From: Lytechinus variegatus | Lineage: Eukaryota > Echinodermata > Echinoidea > Temnopleuroida > Toxopneustidae | Direction of reading: 5' to 3' | Length of the DNA: 64,000 nt | Assembly (NCBI RefSeq): GCF_018143015.1 | Contig: NC_054741.1 | Coordinates: 11,434,683 to 11,498,682, forward strand | Shown: one piece after another, positions 1 through 9,697 of the stretch | How positions within the stretch are numbered: position 1 is the stretch's first letter | Layout of the letters: each line of letters starts with the position of its first letter | Notes under the pieces: generated by a model | Seen by the model: the letters and a program-made list of their open reading frames with translations, nothing else | What the model was told of the DNA's origin: nothing | Databases searched by the model: none | Position numbers and translations under genes: made by a program

Positions 1-806
1 GTTTAAGACTATGTTTTCATGAAATTGAGTCTTCAGAGAAGACTATGCCTTCGTTACCATATTGTGATTGTTTTGGTGTAGATGAAATATTATCAGATAT
101 TTTGATGTACATAAAAACTACATATGTTCTGAACGCTTTTCAATAAAATACATGTATCTGACTTTTTACAAAAATACGACAATTTTCATATAGCGCTCTT
201 TTCTATATTGTTTATATTTGGAGAGGTCAAAGGTCAACTTTCAGTTATTTGCATATATCAAGTGACCCACTAGGTGATTCGTCATATTCTACTCTTCAAA
301 TTAAACATAACTTGTAAATGACAAAAGTCAACTTGTAAAGATTTATTTCATTTTATATGGACTTATGTCAGAAATGTACCATTTTCATACATACATGTAG
401 CTGTGAGGAGTGAGCAGACCCGTTTTACACAGGCTCTGAGTGCTAAAGGTTTAAAGCAGCCAGCTCTCGCGGGGTCTTTTCTGGGACCCAGCATCACCCT
501 GCACTAACTATACACAAAAATGTCATTGGTACTGTTTGAAGTGAAGTTGTAGTGGAGTCAAGATCAAAGGGCCAAACCTTAAGAGTCTTTTCTTGGACAT
601 CATGGCCATGTTGGACGTAAGTATAATTCTAAATTCCAAGCCCACACCTGGCGATAAAAATGTCTATTTTTTGCCATCGATCTGGAGCCTTAGCCCTTAG
701 TTACTTTGTCTTTGACTTTGTGCTGTCTGTAGTGCCAGATCTAATGCTGATGAACTGCTTTATTTAAATTAGTTCATTGTAGGTACATATTTTTTCTGAA
801 TGTTAC
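1..806. other. Left-edge DNA without a recognised gene
   Basis: AT-rich sequence with no convincing exon. A short stretch near 590-620 contains ATG GCC ATG followed by a good GTAAGT donor at about 619. It could be an upstream exon of the transposase-related exon at 865-1113, but the reading phase could not be settled and there is no homology to support it. Confidence 0.4.
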
Positions 807-864
807 TTGTTATTTTTCATTGATAACCTGTTTAATAATCCGATTCTCTTTCTCTTTTTCACAG

Positions 865-1113
865 ATATGGATGCTCTTCCCGAAAACTTGTGTCATTCTG
901 ATCAACATGACTATGTGTCTTCAGTGGAAATGAAACCAAAGGTGCAGGAAGTACAAACTCAAACAGATATGACATGTGAGGATATTGCTCCTCTTGTGAA
1001 AGCATCAACAAGGAAATTCAAGAGCAGAGCAGAAGATACTGTTGACTGCGTTGTTGACAGTGATCAACAGGTCAACTTTTATACTGGGCTTGAATCAAGA
1101 ACCCTGTTGAATG
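865..1113 (+). pseudogene. Exon of a THAP/Harbinger-type transposase-related protein
   Basis: A polypyrimidine tract ending in CACAG (861-864) precedes an open phase 1-1 exon that ends at a GTGAGT donor (1114). The peptide contains VQTQTDMTCEDI and, at the end, VNFYTGL. In metazoan THAP-domain and HARBI-like proteins, 'FYTGL' sits just before the helix-turn-helix of the DDE transposase region. No continuing exon with the helix-turn-helix or DDE catalytic residues is found downstream. The next 5 kb is instead a duplicated block of Myb/SANT exons and LINE sequence. I read it as a surviving exon of a PIF/Harbinger-related or domesticated gene whose remainder is lost or lies elsewhere. The family assignment rests on this one short motif, so it is moderate at best. 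Confidence 0.45.
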
Positions 1114-1584
1114 GTGAGTCACATATTCAAAAAATTAAACCATTCAAATATCTTTTCAAAAATCATGTTATTATATTAAGCTCATTTGAAAACTTATCCA
1201 AACACTGTAACACACATGTTGTTTAACCGTATATCGGATTACTAACTTTTTTCCTTTCATTTTAGCATAATTATGCTACAAAAAGGTTGTGCAATAAATC
1301 TGGTGAAAAAAACAAAGAAAAACAAAAGGTTGAAAAACAAAGAAATACATAAGATAGCGACTTTTGGTCCGACGCGGACAGGGTTTGAACCACCGACCTC
1401 CCGGTTGTGGAATATTCAGGGTTCTCAGGTTATATTTTTATACCAAGCTTGGTAGACTTTGGAATAAAAATATTAAAAAAAAAAACAATGTTTTTGTACT
1501 TGTATGTTTTTGAAATTCTGATTTTCAATGAAATAATGTTCATATAATGCAAAACACACTGGATGAAGATATTTGTCTTTTTAG

Positions 1585-1734
1585 GTTGAGCAGAGAAAGC
1601 AGGGTACCTGGAAGGAACTTGCCACCCAATTGAGAAGCTGTGGGGGTCCAGAAAGGGACTGGAGAGAGCTGAAGAAGAAGTGGCAGGAGCTGAAGAGCAG
1701 GGCTCTTAAAGGCACAGCCCATGCAAAGCTTACA
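1585..1734 (+). pseudogene. Myb/SANT-like DNA-binding exon, copy 1
   Basis: TTTTAG acceptor, then an open exon ending at a GTGAGC donor. The peptide has spaced tryptophans in a helical context (QGTWKELA, GPERDWRELKKKWQELK). This resembles the Myb/SANT-like domain of metazoan t-SNARE-domain-containing 1 / NAIF1-type proteins and of the accessory protein of Harbinger elements, where '..W..LK..W..LK' is typical. Only about 50 residues are present and no start codon or partner exon was identified. Splice sites and frame are preserved here and in the two later copies, so expression in a larger transcript is possible. Confidence 0.5.
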
Positions 1735-2344
1735 GGTGAGCATATCTCTGTGAATGTATATTTTTTGTTCAATGTTGCAAGGATGCAGATGAAGACTTCT
1801 GGTTTATAATAATTAGATAATAATCATGGTCATCAATTTTTTTTTTAACAAATGAAATTCATTTCAAATCAATATACAATTAACATCAAGTCAATTTTTG
1901 ATCAACTTAATGCCATGACGAATTTCAAAATTAGAGCAAGATGATTTTTTTTAATTGATGTTAATTTAAATTTAATATTACAATTTAATGAAAATAAAAT
2001 CATTTTTAAAATCAATTTTGAATCATATCATATCGGATTGATTTCAATATTTCAGTATCTGTTTTTATGCTTCAATATTTAGGAGGTAGAACTCTCCACT
2101 CCATCTTTGTGGAAGATGTGGGACCCATGGTGGCAAGCCATATATGTTCAACCTCAAAGATGCTCTGAGTGTCGAACTAAACAACATTCTTATCCTTTTA
2201 GATTGCCAAACTCTGCTAATTTTAAAGCAAAATTTCAGGATAATCCAAATTACAGAAATTGTTTTACATTCATATTGAGTAGAGATTTTGTTGGAGGAAA
2301 TCTTTGAGATATAACGATTGCATTTAAACATGAAAAAAAAGGAA

Positions 2345-3395
2345 GACTAATATTTGGCCATAGTTTTGTGAGGAGAGTAATCATGAGATTCAAAGAGGAA
2401 GACATAGTTATGGATGTTTTAGAGTGGGATGTCTCACCTTTGACCAAATACAAGAATGTTTTGGGGTGTTCCTGTCCCACATTGGGTACCTCCATCCAGA
2501 AGTAGGGGAGACCAGGGTTAGTTGGAACATGGGGTAAGTTGAAACATTGTAATTTCCTTTTATGCCTGTAAAGTAAATTTATGCAATACTGCCCTCAATT
2601 TCACATTATTAATAATACAACAGTTGTCTTATTGATAGCAATAAAAACTTTCCCCTACTTATTCTGGATATGGGGACTAACGATCTTGGCAGATGTACTG
2701 CCCACCAAGTGTGAACAAGATGGTGGGAGTTCCTGGAAGAGTTAGGTCGCCACGGGGTAAAACCCATCGCGACCATCGTCCTCCCGGTGTTCCCATGAAC
2801 TGCTGTGTATCTGGGTACCGTCTCCCTGGAGAAAATTAATGAAATGAGAGGCAAGAAGGTGCTATTTATGACCTTCAAGGACAAAATCAAGTCTCTCACC
2901 TCTTCTATGAAGAAGCTAGAAAGCAGGATTGAGGCTAATGAGAGTAAAAGCAAGGAGATGGAGCAATGTGGTAGAAGGAACTCTGTTTGGGTGTTTGGTG
3001 TGCCGGAGTCATCCACAGAGTTTCATGATAACCTGGTGGCGACAGATCACCTTGGCTGACATCGCATCGATCGGGAAAGCCCCGCTCCGACAGAAAGCCT
3101 CAACCAATCCTAGTCAAGCTCTGCTCCTATTGAGTGAAGGCTGCATTGATGAAGGATTGTTGTAAATTGAAAGGATCAGGTATCTCCATCCAGGAGGACC
3201 TAACAAAATTAAATCACCAAATACTCATGAAATTGTACTCATGAAATTTTGTTAGGAGGACCTAACAAAATTAAATCTCCAAATACTCATGAAATTGTCC
3301 TCCCATCCAAAAGTTAAAGCGGCATGGTCAATTGATGGGAGAGTCATGGCTGCCCTCAAGACCAACCCAGAGGAAATCCAAGTTAAGAGGTCCTT
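2345..3395 (+). pseudogene. LINE-type ORF1 remnant with SGNH-esterase-like and coiled-coil parts, copy 1
   Basis: The parts appear in order. First is an SGNH-hydrolase-like first block reading IFGHSFVRRV (about 2352), followed by an acidic segment. A later block reads LDMGTNDLGR (about 2662). Then comes a coiled-coil-like run (SLTSSMKKLESRIEANESK), a GRRNSVWVFGVPE strand like the start of the RRM/Transposase_22 region, and a C-terminal 'ISIQEDLTK' segment. Esterase domains occur in ORF1 of CR1-type LINEs, and the coiled coil plus RRM is typical of ORF1 RNA chaperones. The reading frame changes several times and a 153-bp element interrupts the esterase part, so this copy is dead. No reverse transcriptase follows. 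Confidence 0.6.
2505..2657. mobile_element. 153-bp MITE-like insertion with TA target site
   Basis: Comparing the two duplicated blocks shows extra sequence in copy 1 exactly between 'cagaagta' and 'cttattctgg'. The insert starts GGGGAGACCAGGGTTAGTTG and ends TTTCCCC, with TA on both sides. Copy 2 has the uninterrupted site at about 5608. The short inverted ends and TA duplication fit a Tc1/mariner-class miniature element. Since it is present in only one copy, it most simply inserted after the duplication. Confidence 0.75.
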
Positions 3396-3717
3396 TTCAT
3401 CACTGCTACAAGTTGCTTCTTTTTAACTTTCAATATAAAAATTCAAGAAAACTGCACTTTCAGAAGTTCTATGTTCAGGTCTTTCATTTTAAGTTAGAAA
3501 TATTATTTTTCATTTGGACATTATGTATTTTCTAGGTAATGTACTGTTTCATTTTATTCTCTGTTGTAAGAGGAGACTGATGCATTTTCGAAATGTTACC
3601 ATCCTTCATGTGTCCAGGAGGTCAGTACCCTTGAATACCAGTCAGCTTTCTGGTCATAAATATTGTTATGTGATGATAAGACCTATTTCACATATTCAAT
3701 ATTATATCAATACATGT

Positions 3718-4077
3718 TCAATACTTAATCAATACTTCTACAGGAAGTATACCAGCTCCAGAATTTCTGACATAAGCAGGCCTCTTGCCTTGCAATGTGA
3801 CATGTTTTGTCTCTCCTGGGTTAATGGTTACTTTGCTCACTGGAGCCAATGCTACCTTCTTAGGTTTGATCTTAAACCTATTGTCTCGAAAAGTCAATGT
3901 ACCATCTAGACCAGAAGTATGCTCGAGCAACAATAATGTTTCTAGTAACCGACGGACAACAGAATTAACAGATGACCTCTCTTGTTTCCAGTGATGACAA
4001 TTCCAGCCCCTCCAGAAGCAAGAATAATTTGAATGACTATTGGACTCTAGCTTAAAATTGAATTTTAATTTTTGCAT
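3718..4077 (-). mobile_element. Retroelement pol-like fossil fragment (family uncertain)
   Basis: A 119-residue open stretch between the two duplicated blocks contains ALAPVSKVTINPGETKHVTL followed by a GAGILPVEVL motif. 'INPGET..V' followed by a hydrophobic 'G..V' segment resembles the linker between protease and reverse transcriptase of Ty3/gypsy-like polyproteins. No catalytic RT or integrase motif is seen nearby, so this is an isolated, broken remnant. The assignment is tentative. Confidence 0.3.
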
Positions 4078-4094
4078 TTTTCAAGTATCTCTTG

Positions 4095-4168
4095 GTCTGA
4101 CACGGACGGGGTTTGAACCCCCGACCTCCCGATTGTGAGGCGGACGCTCTACCAATTGAGCCAATAAA
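4095..4168 (-). repeat. tRNA-derived segment (pseudo-tRNA or SINE head)
   Basis: Read on the minus strand it has an A-box-like TGGCTCAATTGGTAGAGC, an anticodon-arm-like region with CTCACAA in the loop (CAC, valine, if it were a tRNA), and a B-box-like GGTTCAAACC. The D arm (GCTC/GAGC) pairs, but the 5' and 3' acceptor strands do not, and the T loop sits one base out of place. A shortened copy lies at about 1368-1412. It is a tRNA-derived repeat head or tRNA pseudogene, not a working tRNA gene. Confidence 0.55.
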
Positions 4169-4378
4169 CAGGTATGATCATAAAAAAATCATAAACAGGA
4201 AAGTATTTTGGCATATTCAGGGTTCTCAGGTTATATTTTTATACCAAGCTTGGTAGACTTTGGAATAAAAAAAAAAAAAAATGTTTTTGTACTTGTATGT
4301 TTTTGATATTCTGATTTTCAATGAAATAATGTTCATATAATGCAAAACACACTGGATGAAGATATTTGTCTTTTTAGG

Positions 4379-4510
4379 TTGAGCAGAGAAAGCAGGGTAC
4401 CTGGAAGGAACTTGCCACCCAATTGAGAAGCTGTGGGGGTCCAGAAAGGGACTGGAGAGAGCTGAAGAAGTGGCAGGAGCTGATGAGCACAGCCCATGCC
4501 AAGTTCACAG
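4379..4510 (+). pseudogene. Myb/SANT-like exon, copy 2a
   Basis: Same acceptor and GTGAGC donor as 1585-1734 with the same GTWKELA...DWRELKKW core. It is shorter by six codons near the end (the SRALKG part is missing) and one lysine of the KKK run is lost. The frame stays open through the exon. Confidence 0.45.
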
Positions 4511-4662
4511 GTGAGCATATCTCTGTGAATGTATATTTTTTGTTCAATGTTGCAAGGATGCAGATGAAGACTTATGGTTCATAATAATTAGATAAATATC
4601 ATGGTCATCAATTTTTTTTTTTAACAAATGAAACACTGGATGAAGATATTTGTCTTGTTAGG

Positions 4663-4810
4663 TTGAGCAGAGAAAGCAAGGTACCTGGAAGGAAATTGCC
4701 ACCCAATTGAGAAGCTGTGGGGGTCCAGAAAGGGACTGGAGAGAGCTCAAGAAGTGGCTGGAGCTGATGAGCAGGGCTCTTAAATGCACAGCCCATGCCA
4801 AGTTCACAGG
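4663..4810 (+). pseudogene. Myb/SANT-like exon, copy 2b
   Basis: Third copy of the exon, about 285 bp downstream of copy 2a, again with TAG acceptor and GTGAGC donor and an open frame (GTWKEIATQL, DWRELKKWLEL). Its arrangement beside copy 2a shows that a second, smaller tandem duplication happened inside this block. Confidence 0.45.
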
Positions 4811-5449
4811 TGAGCATATCTCTGTGAATGTATATTTTTTGTTCAATGTTGCAAGGATGCAGATGAAGACGTATGGTTTATAATAACAAGATAAATATCA
4901 TGGTCATCAATTTGATTTTTTTTAACAAATGAAATTCATTTCAAATCAATATACAAATAACATCAAGTCAATTTTTGATCAACTTTATAATCAATGCCAT
5001 GACAAATTTCAAAATTAGAGCAAGATGATTTTTTTTTAATTGATGTTAATTTAAATTCAATATTACAATTTAATGAAAATAAAATCATTTTTAAAATCAA
5101 TATTGAATCATATATCGAATTGATTTCAATATTTCAGTATCTGTTTTTATGCTTCAATATTCATGAGGTAGAACTCTCCACTCCATCTTTGTGGAAGATG
5201 TGGGACCCATGGTGGCAAGCCATATGTTCAACCTCAAAGACGCTCTGCGTGTCAAACTAAACAATATTCTTATCCTTTTAGATTGCCAAACTCTGCTAAT
5301 TTTTAAGTAAAATTTCAGGATAATCCAAATTATAGAAATTGTTTTACATTCATATTGAGTAGAGATTTTGTTGGAGGAAATCATTGAGATATAACGATAG
5401 CATTTTTTTAAAGGCTGGGCAGCCCCTTTTTAAACATGAAAAAAATATG

Positions 5450-6335
5450 AAGACTGATATTTGGCCATAGTTTTGTGAGGAGAGTAATCATGAGATTCAA
5501 AGAGGAAGACATAGTTATGGATGTTTTAGAGTGGGATGTCTCACCTTTGACCAAATACAAGAATGTTTAGGGGTGTTCCTGTCCTACATTGGGTACCTCC
5601 ATCCAGAAGTACTTATTCTGGATATGGGGACAAACGATCTTGGCAGATACACTGCCCACCAAGTGTGAACAAGATGGTGGGAGTTCCTGGAAGAGTTAGG
5701 TCGCCACGGGGTAAAACCCATCGCGACCATCGTCCTCCCGGTGTTCCCATGAACTGCTGTGTATCTGGGTACCGTCTCCCTGGAGAAAATTAATGAACTG
5801 AGAGGCAAGAAGGTGCTATTTATGACCTTCAAGTAGCTTTGGACAAAATCGAGTCCCTCACCTCTTCTATGAAAAAGCTAGAAAGCAGGATTGAGGCTAA
5901 TGAGAGTAAAAGCACGGAGTTGGAGCAAATGGTAGAAGGAACTCTGTTTGGATGTTTGGTGTGTCAGAGTCATCAACATAGTGTAACGATAACCTGGCGG
6001 CGACAATTCGCCTTGGTTGACATCGACAGATCGCATCGATCAGGAAAGCCCCGCTCCGACAGAAAGCCTCAACCAATCCTAGTCAAGCTCTGCTCCTATT
6101 GAGTGAAGGCTGCATTGATGAAGGATCGTTGTAAATTGAAAGGATCAGGTATCTCCATCCAGGAGGACCTAACAAAATTAAATCACCAAATACTCATGAA
6201 ATTGTCCTCCCATCCAAAAGTTGAAGCGGCATGGACAACTGATGGGAGAGTCATTGCTGCCCGCAAGAACAAACAAGAGGGAACCCAAGTTAAGAGGTCC
6301 TTTTCATCACTGCTACAAGTTGCTTCTTTTTAAAT
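5450..6335 (+). pseudogene. LINE-type ORF1 remnant, copy 2
   Basis: Counterpart of 2345-3395 without the insertion. It shows FGHSFVRRV, DMGTNDLGR, a coiled-coil segment (LTSSMKKLESRIEANESK) and a longer C-terminal open part, 5839-6333, broken once by a stop at about 6100-6102. That part includes DIDRSHRSGKPRSDRKP and GSGISIQEDLTKLNHQIL. These resemble the RRM-to-C-terminal region of L1-like ORF1. The esterase and chaperone parts lie in different frames, so the copy is inactive. No endonuclease or RT domain was found. Confidence 0.6.
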
Positions 6336-6569
6336 TTCAATGACAATATTTCAAGAAAAATGCACTTTCAGAAGTTCTATGTTTAGGTCTTTCATTTTAA
6401 GTTAGAAATATTAAATTTCATTTGGACATTATGTATTTTCTATGTAATGTACTGTTGCATTTCATTCTTTGTTCTAAGAGGAGACTGATGCATTTTCGAA
6501 ATGTTACCATCCTTCATGTGTCCAAGAGGTCAGTACCCTTGAATTCCAGTCAACTTTCTGGTCATAAAT

Positions 6570-7125
6570 ATGTCAAGAAATAGTAAGGAATGGCCCTCAC
6601 AGAGCACCTTCATCTTGACTCACTGCACATTTGCTGAATTAGTATGTATCGTTGTCATGGAAATACAATGTTATTTTCATACACATGGAGTTAGCCTATG
6701 CATTGAGATGGTGGGGTGTGGAGTAGTTTGTTATATATGCACGAAAATACATGTTTTCGGTTATTATTATTGTTTTACAGTAATTTTGCACTCATTCATA
6801 AAATGTGTTCTATTTTGTATACAATTTAACCAATGATGTGTTTGTTTTGTGGAATATTTAGGGTAGACTTATTATTTGGGCTCCCCTATGCTAGGTTTTG
6901 GTATATGCCAAAATTTTCATGATCGATTGATTAAGTGCTTAGTGTGGTTAAAAGAGAACAACAATTTTGCAAGTGGATTTGTCTGCAGTTGATGTGAAGT
7001 TAGTGAAAAGTGTGAGAGAACTATTTTTGTCAGAAGATGTCAGGTTTTGTGAAGTTTAGAGTTGTTGGGAGAATGGTTATGAAGACAACAAAAAAATCAG
7101 AACTTTATAGATGAGAACATAGCTG
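6570..7125. other. Spacer, no gene recognised
   Basis: AT-rich sequence between the duplicated block and the gag-like fossil. Its longest open stretch (88 codons, plus strand) has no recognisable domain and cysteine/histidine-rich low-complexity composition, so I do not call it a gene. Confidence 0.5.
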
Positions 7126-7638
7126 TTGAGGGATTCGAGACTGAATTGCTGGACCTTTATGCTGATTTTGCCCTGGTTCCTCCAGATTGAAGCGCAGTTC
7201 ATGACCAAAAGGATTCAACAATCCAAAACCAAATTCATGCATGTGGTATCCGCTCTTCAGCCCGAGTTGGCACAGGTGCTCGACCTCCTTGCACCACCAG
7301 CAGATAATCCGTACGAAACTTTTAAGACAGAGCTTACACGACGGACATCGCAGTCCGAGCAGCGATGGCTGCACATCCTTTTCACCGAGGAGTTGGGCGA
7401 TAGGAAACCCAGTCAGCTTCTACGTAAGATGCAGCAGCTTTTAGGCGAACGTACGTTAGACACAGGTATTCTTAAGCAGCTGTATGTACACCCACTCCCA
7501 GCTAATGTGCAGTTAATCCTAGCCACTGCGAGTAGCGCCCTATCGAACAAGCAACAGGCGGGATTGGCGGACCGGGTAATGGAGTTCCCAGTGCCCACGG
7601 TCCAGAGCTTGCAAATGCCACCCCCCCCCCCCCCGTAG
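7126..7638 (+). mobile_element. Ty3/gypsy-like gag fossil fragment
   Basis: A 170-residue open stretch has the order seen in the gag matrix/capsid part of many invertebrate Ty3/gypsy elements: 'WFLQIEAQF', 'QSKTKFMHVVSAL', a 'PYETFKTEL' segment, 'EELGDRKPSQLLRKM', and a 'LPANVQLILA' ending. It ends in a poly(C) run. Protease, RT and integrase are not found next to it, so only this part remains and the element is broken. A related sequence of about 90 bp that follows it (7640-7725) recurs at 10308-10400, so a larger element may once have spanned this interval. Confidence 0.65.
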
Positions 7639-7639
7639 C

Positions 7640-7725
7640 GACAGAATCTGTGACAGAACCTGAACCAATTATTGTCGCATTTGTGTCTTACAGGACGAGA
7701 AGTGAGGTATTATATAGATTATGAT
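7640..7725 (+). repeat. Direct repeat, left copy
   Basis: Shares 'gacagaacctg' and 'ccaattattgtcgc.tttgtgtcttaca' with 10308-10400 at roughly 85-90% identity. It lies just downstream of the gag-like fossil. It may be a terminal or internal repeat of that fossil, or an independent interspersed repeat. Confidence 0.5.
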
Positions 7726-8263
7726 GGTTACATATATTTGCTTGTAAATTCTAACAACTTGACTGTTTTCTTTGTACATGTACATGGATTTTTGCTCCCA
7801 ACAACAGCACTACTAGGTATCCTCAAATTCATTCACTTTTCGGTTACACTTCGTAATTCCGAAGGGTCTTAATTCCAAAACACATAAATTGCCTATACCT
7901 ATATTTTGCTCAAAATTCTGGTCGCAAATCTGCACGTACACATCAACTTGAATGTGCAGAGCTACCATGCATTCAAGGTCCGTCTCACGATCTCGCACGG
8001 CACCCTTTTCTCTCACGCATCGAAATAAAAGCATTATTCGCTAGATTATGTGCATTGTCCGACCGCCTTCGTCTACCCTGGTTCGTAATCGATCAAGACG
8101 AATTGACAGTTCAGTACAATCAGCACACAGCTAATCACTAGTAGTGACTTGTGCAGCAGACATGAATATATTACTTACAGTCATGCTAGCACATCACATG
8201 CAACGCCATGGATATCATGATGAAAAAGGTTTCGCTTCATATCTTGAGTAGACAGTCGACAAG
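7726..8263. other. Spacer, no gene recognised
   Basis: Non-coding by inspection on both strands. The small open frames here lack domain-like composition. Confidence 0.5.
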
Positions 8264-8580
8264 ATGGCTATGCATCGGCAGGAAACAGAGTCAGAACCGG
8301 ATTTGTCAGACGCTGACGGCGATATAGTTCTTCAGTCGCGCAAAAAAAAGAAAGGAAACTTAAGGGTGCTGCAACGTATAAGTGCAAGTTTTCTTCTGAG
8401 TGGACGAAGACAGTTGGATCTATTATTGTAAAAGGAGACAACGTTCATTCATTACGATGCACAATAAGCGATAGGACAATATCATGTGGACATATAGGTT
8501 TGGGCGACATGCAGAGGTATGTTAAGCTCGACCTGCACACCCAGATTACTGCAGCCATGAGGAGAAAGCCGACTCTATAG
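8264..8580 (+). pseudogene. Degenerate BED-like zinc-finger ORF of a DNA transposon
   Basis: An ATG opens a serine/acid-rich N terminus (ETESEPDLSDADGD) followed by a basic KKKK stretch. After a frame change comes 'KCKFSSEWTKTVGSIIVKGD', 'LRCTISDRTISCGHIGLGDM' and a terminal 'DLHTQ'. This matches the layout of the N-terminal finger found in hAT-like and ZMYM-type transposase relatives (F..W, C..C, ISC.H.G..D, H.....H). The second cysteine is replaced by serine and the first histidine of the final pair by tyrosine, and the frame is shifted after the poly-lysine run. It is a decayed fragment. A hAT-like element begins 80 bp downstream. Confidence 0.45.
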
Positions 8581-8660
8581 TTTCGCCGAACAGATACCCT
8601 AGCACAGAAGGTATGACAACTAAAAAATAGTTATAAATAGTTAATTTAATATCTCAAAAG

Positions 8661-9689
8661 TAGGCCCGTTTCGGGTACACGTGTACACGCACGGTCAAGT
8701 CAGTGCACGTGTACTAAATTCCATCACCGTGTACACGGTAGCATCTGCATAAAGCTTGCGTGGGGCTGTAAAGTCAGTGAACAAGCTCACAGCCTCACAT
8801 TAATTCTTAGCTCTCAGACACTGTATATGTTTTAATCACTAATATGTCAATATATTTCAATTAACCTAGAGTGAGTTTACTTCCAAAATCGCCGATTTAA
8901 TCCACATTTATTCTGGAGACTCAAGTTTTTGTACCACACGAAATGGGCCTGGGTATGCTCCGGTCAGTGCAGGGCCCTAGTTAGCGCCGACGTTCGTTGG
9001 ATGCGCATTTTGCATACTGTACCGTACATGCATGCACAGATTGCTGCAGAATTGAGTGTAACTGAAGTTATCGATTGATTTTCATTATTTTATTGCCAAT
9101 TAGAGGAGCGTGTGTTTGTAGGCTTGTAGCACATGTGTATGAGCATATAACACGTAACTGGAGACTCTCGAAAGCGTTCTTCAGTCACTTTTAGAGCCAA
9201 TTTGAGAATCACCAATTGCGACAGCGATCATTGCTCCAGTTACGTGTTATACGCTCATACACATGTGCTACAAGCCTACAAACACACGCTCCTCAAATTG
9301 GCAATAAAATAATGAAAATCAATCGATAACTTCAGTTACACTCAATTCTGCAGCAATCTGTGCATGCATGTACGGTACAGTATGCAAAATGCGCATCCAA
9401 CGAACGTCGGCGCTAACTAGGGCCCTGCACTGATTTACTTTTGCATTCTTTATTAATTTAATGCGCTGCTAAGCTGAGTAAACTTTTTAATTGCACCAAT
9501 TTTTGTGGATTGATACTTCTAACTTCTCAGGTAAGCTTTAAAACCGTGACTTAGGCTACATGAGTGACTTAAAACATACCATAAATAAGGCATAAATCAC
9601 TCTCAGTGTTTACAACGTGTACACGTGTACACGAACGAAAAACACGCCGTGTACACGTGCATCAAAAATGGACTTTCAAACCGGGCCTA
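8661..9689. mobile_element. hAT-like non-autonomous element with 8-bp TSD
   Basis: The 8-mer CTCAAAAG occurs immediately outside both ends (8653-8660 and 9690-9697). The left end reads TAGGCCCGTTTCGG and the right end, in reverse complement, TAGGCCCGGTTTGA, giving imperfect terminal inverted repeats. Subterminal ACGTGTACACG motifs occur near both ends (about 8675-8735 and 9608-9660). An 8-bp duplication with short T/CAG-type ends is the signature of the hAT superfamily. No transposase is encoded inside. The centre is a near-perfect palindrome with 200-bp arms, described separately. Confidence 0.8.
8964..9433. repeat. 200-bp-arm inverted repeat (foldback) inside the hAT-like element
   Basis: Arms 8964-9163 and 9234-9433 are reverse complements with only about two mismatches seen (gagcAtataac versus gagcGtataac; ccaattAgagg versus ccaattTgagg), around a 70-bp spacer. 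Such near-identity means a recent origin or ongoing correction. It could be a nested palindromic element or an inverted duplication within the host element. No target duplication was found at its own borders. Confidence 0.9.
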
Positions 9690-9697
9690 CTCAAAAG

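Larger units (their letters stand above)
1368..3664. repeat. Copy 1 of a 2.3-kb tandem duplication
   Basis: This block and 4091-6569 align nearly base for base. Both start in a tRNA-like GGTTTGAACC segment, pass the shared text 'cagggttctcaggttat' and a Myb/SANT-like exon, and continue through an esterase-type and LINE ORF1-like region to 'tttctggtcataaatat'. Copy 1 differs in three ways. About 80 bp of the tRNA-like segment is missing, a 153-bp insertion sits at 2505-2657, and a short 3' stretch around 3190-3290 is duplicated locally. Copy 2 instead has its SANT exon duplicated. Divergence outside the indels is only a few percent by eye, so the duplication is fairly recent. Confidence 0.85.
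4091..6569. repeat. Copy 2 of the tandem duplication
   Basis: Direct repeat of 1368-3664, starting at the fuller tRNA-like segment. It carries two Myb/SANT exons instead of one, through a secondary tandem duplication of about 285 bp (4330-4615 versus 4630-4900). It lacks the 153-bp insertion of copy 1. Confidence 0.85.

Noticed and set aside
2609-3016. 135-codon minus-strand open frame and its counterpart at 5584-5832
   Set aside because: Antisense to the esterase/ORF1-like segment, which carries the recognisable motifs on the plus strand.
4095-4168. A functional tRNA-Val(CAC) gene
   Set aside because: D arm and B-box-like sequence are present, but the acceptor strands do not pair and the T loop is out of place. 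A shortened copy lies in the duplicated block.
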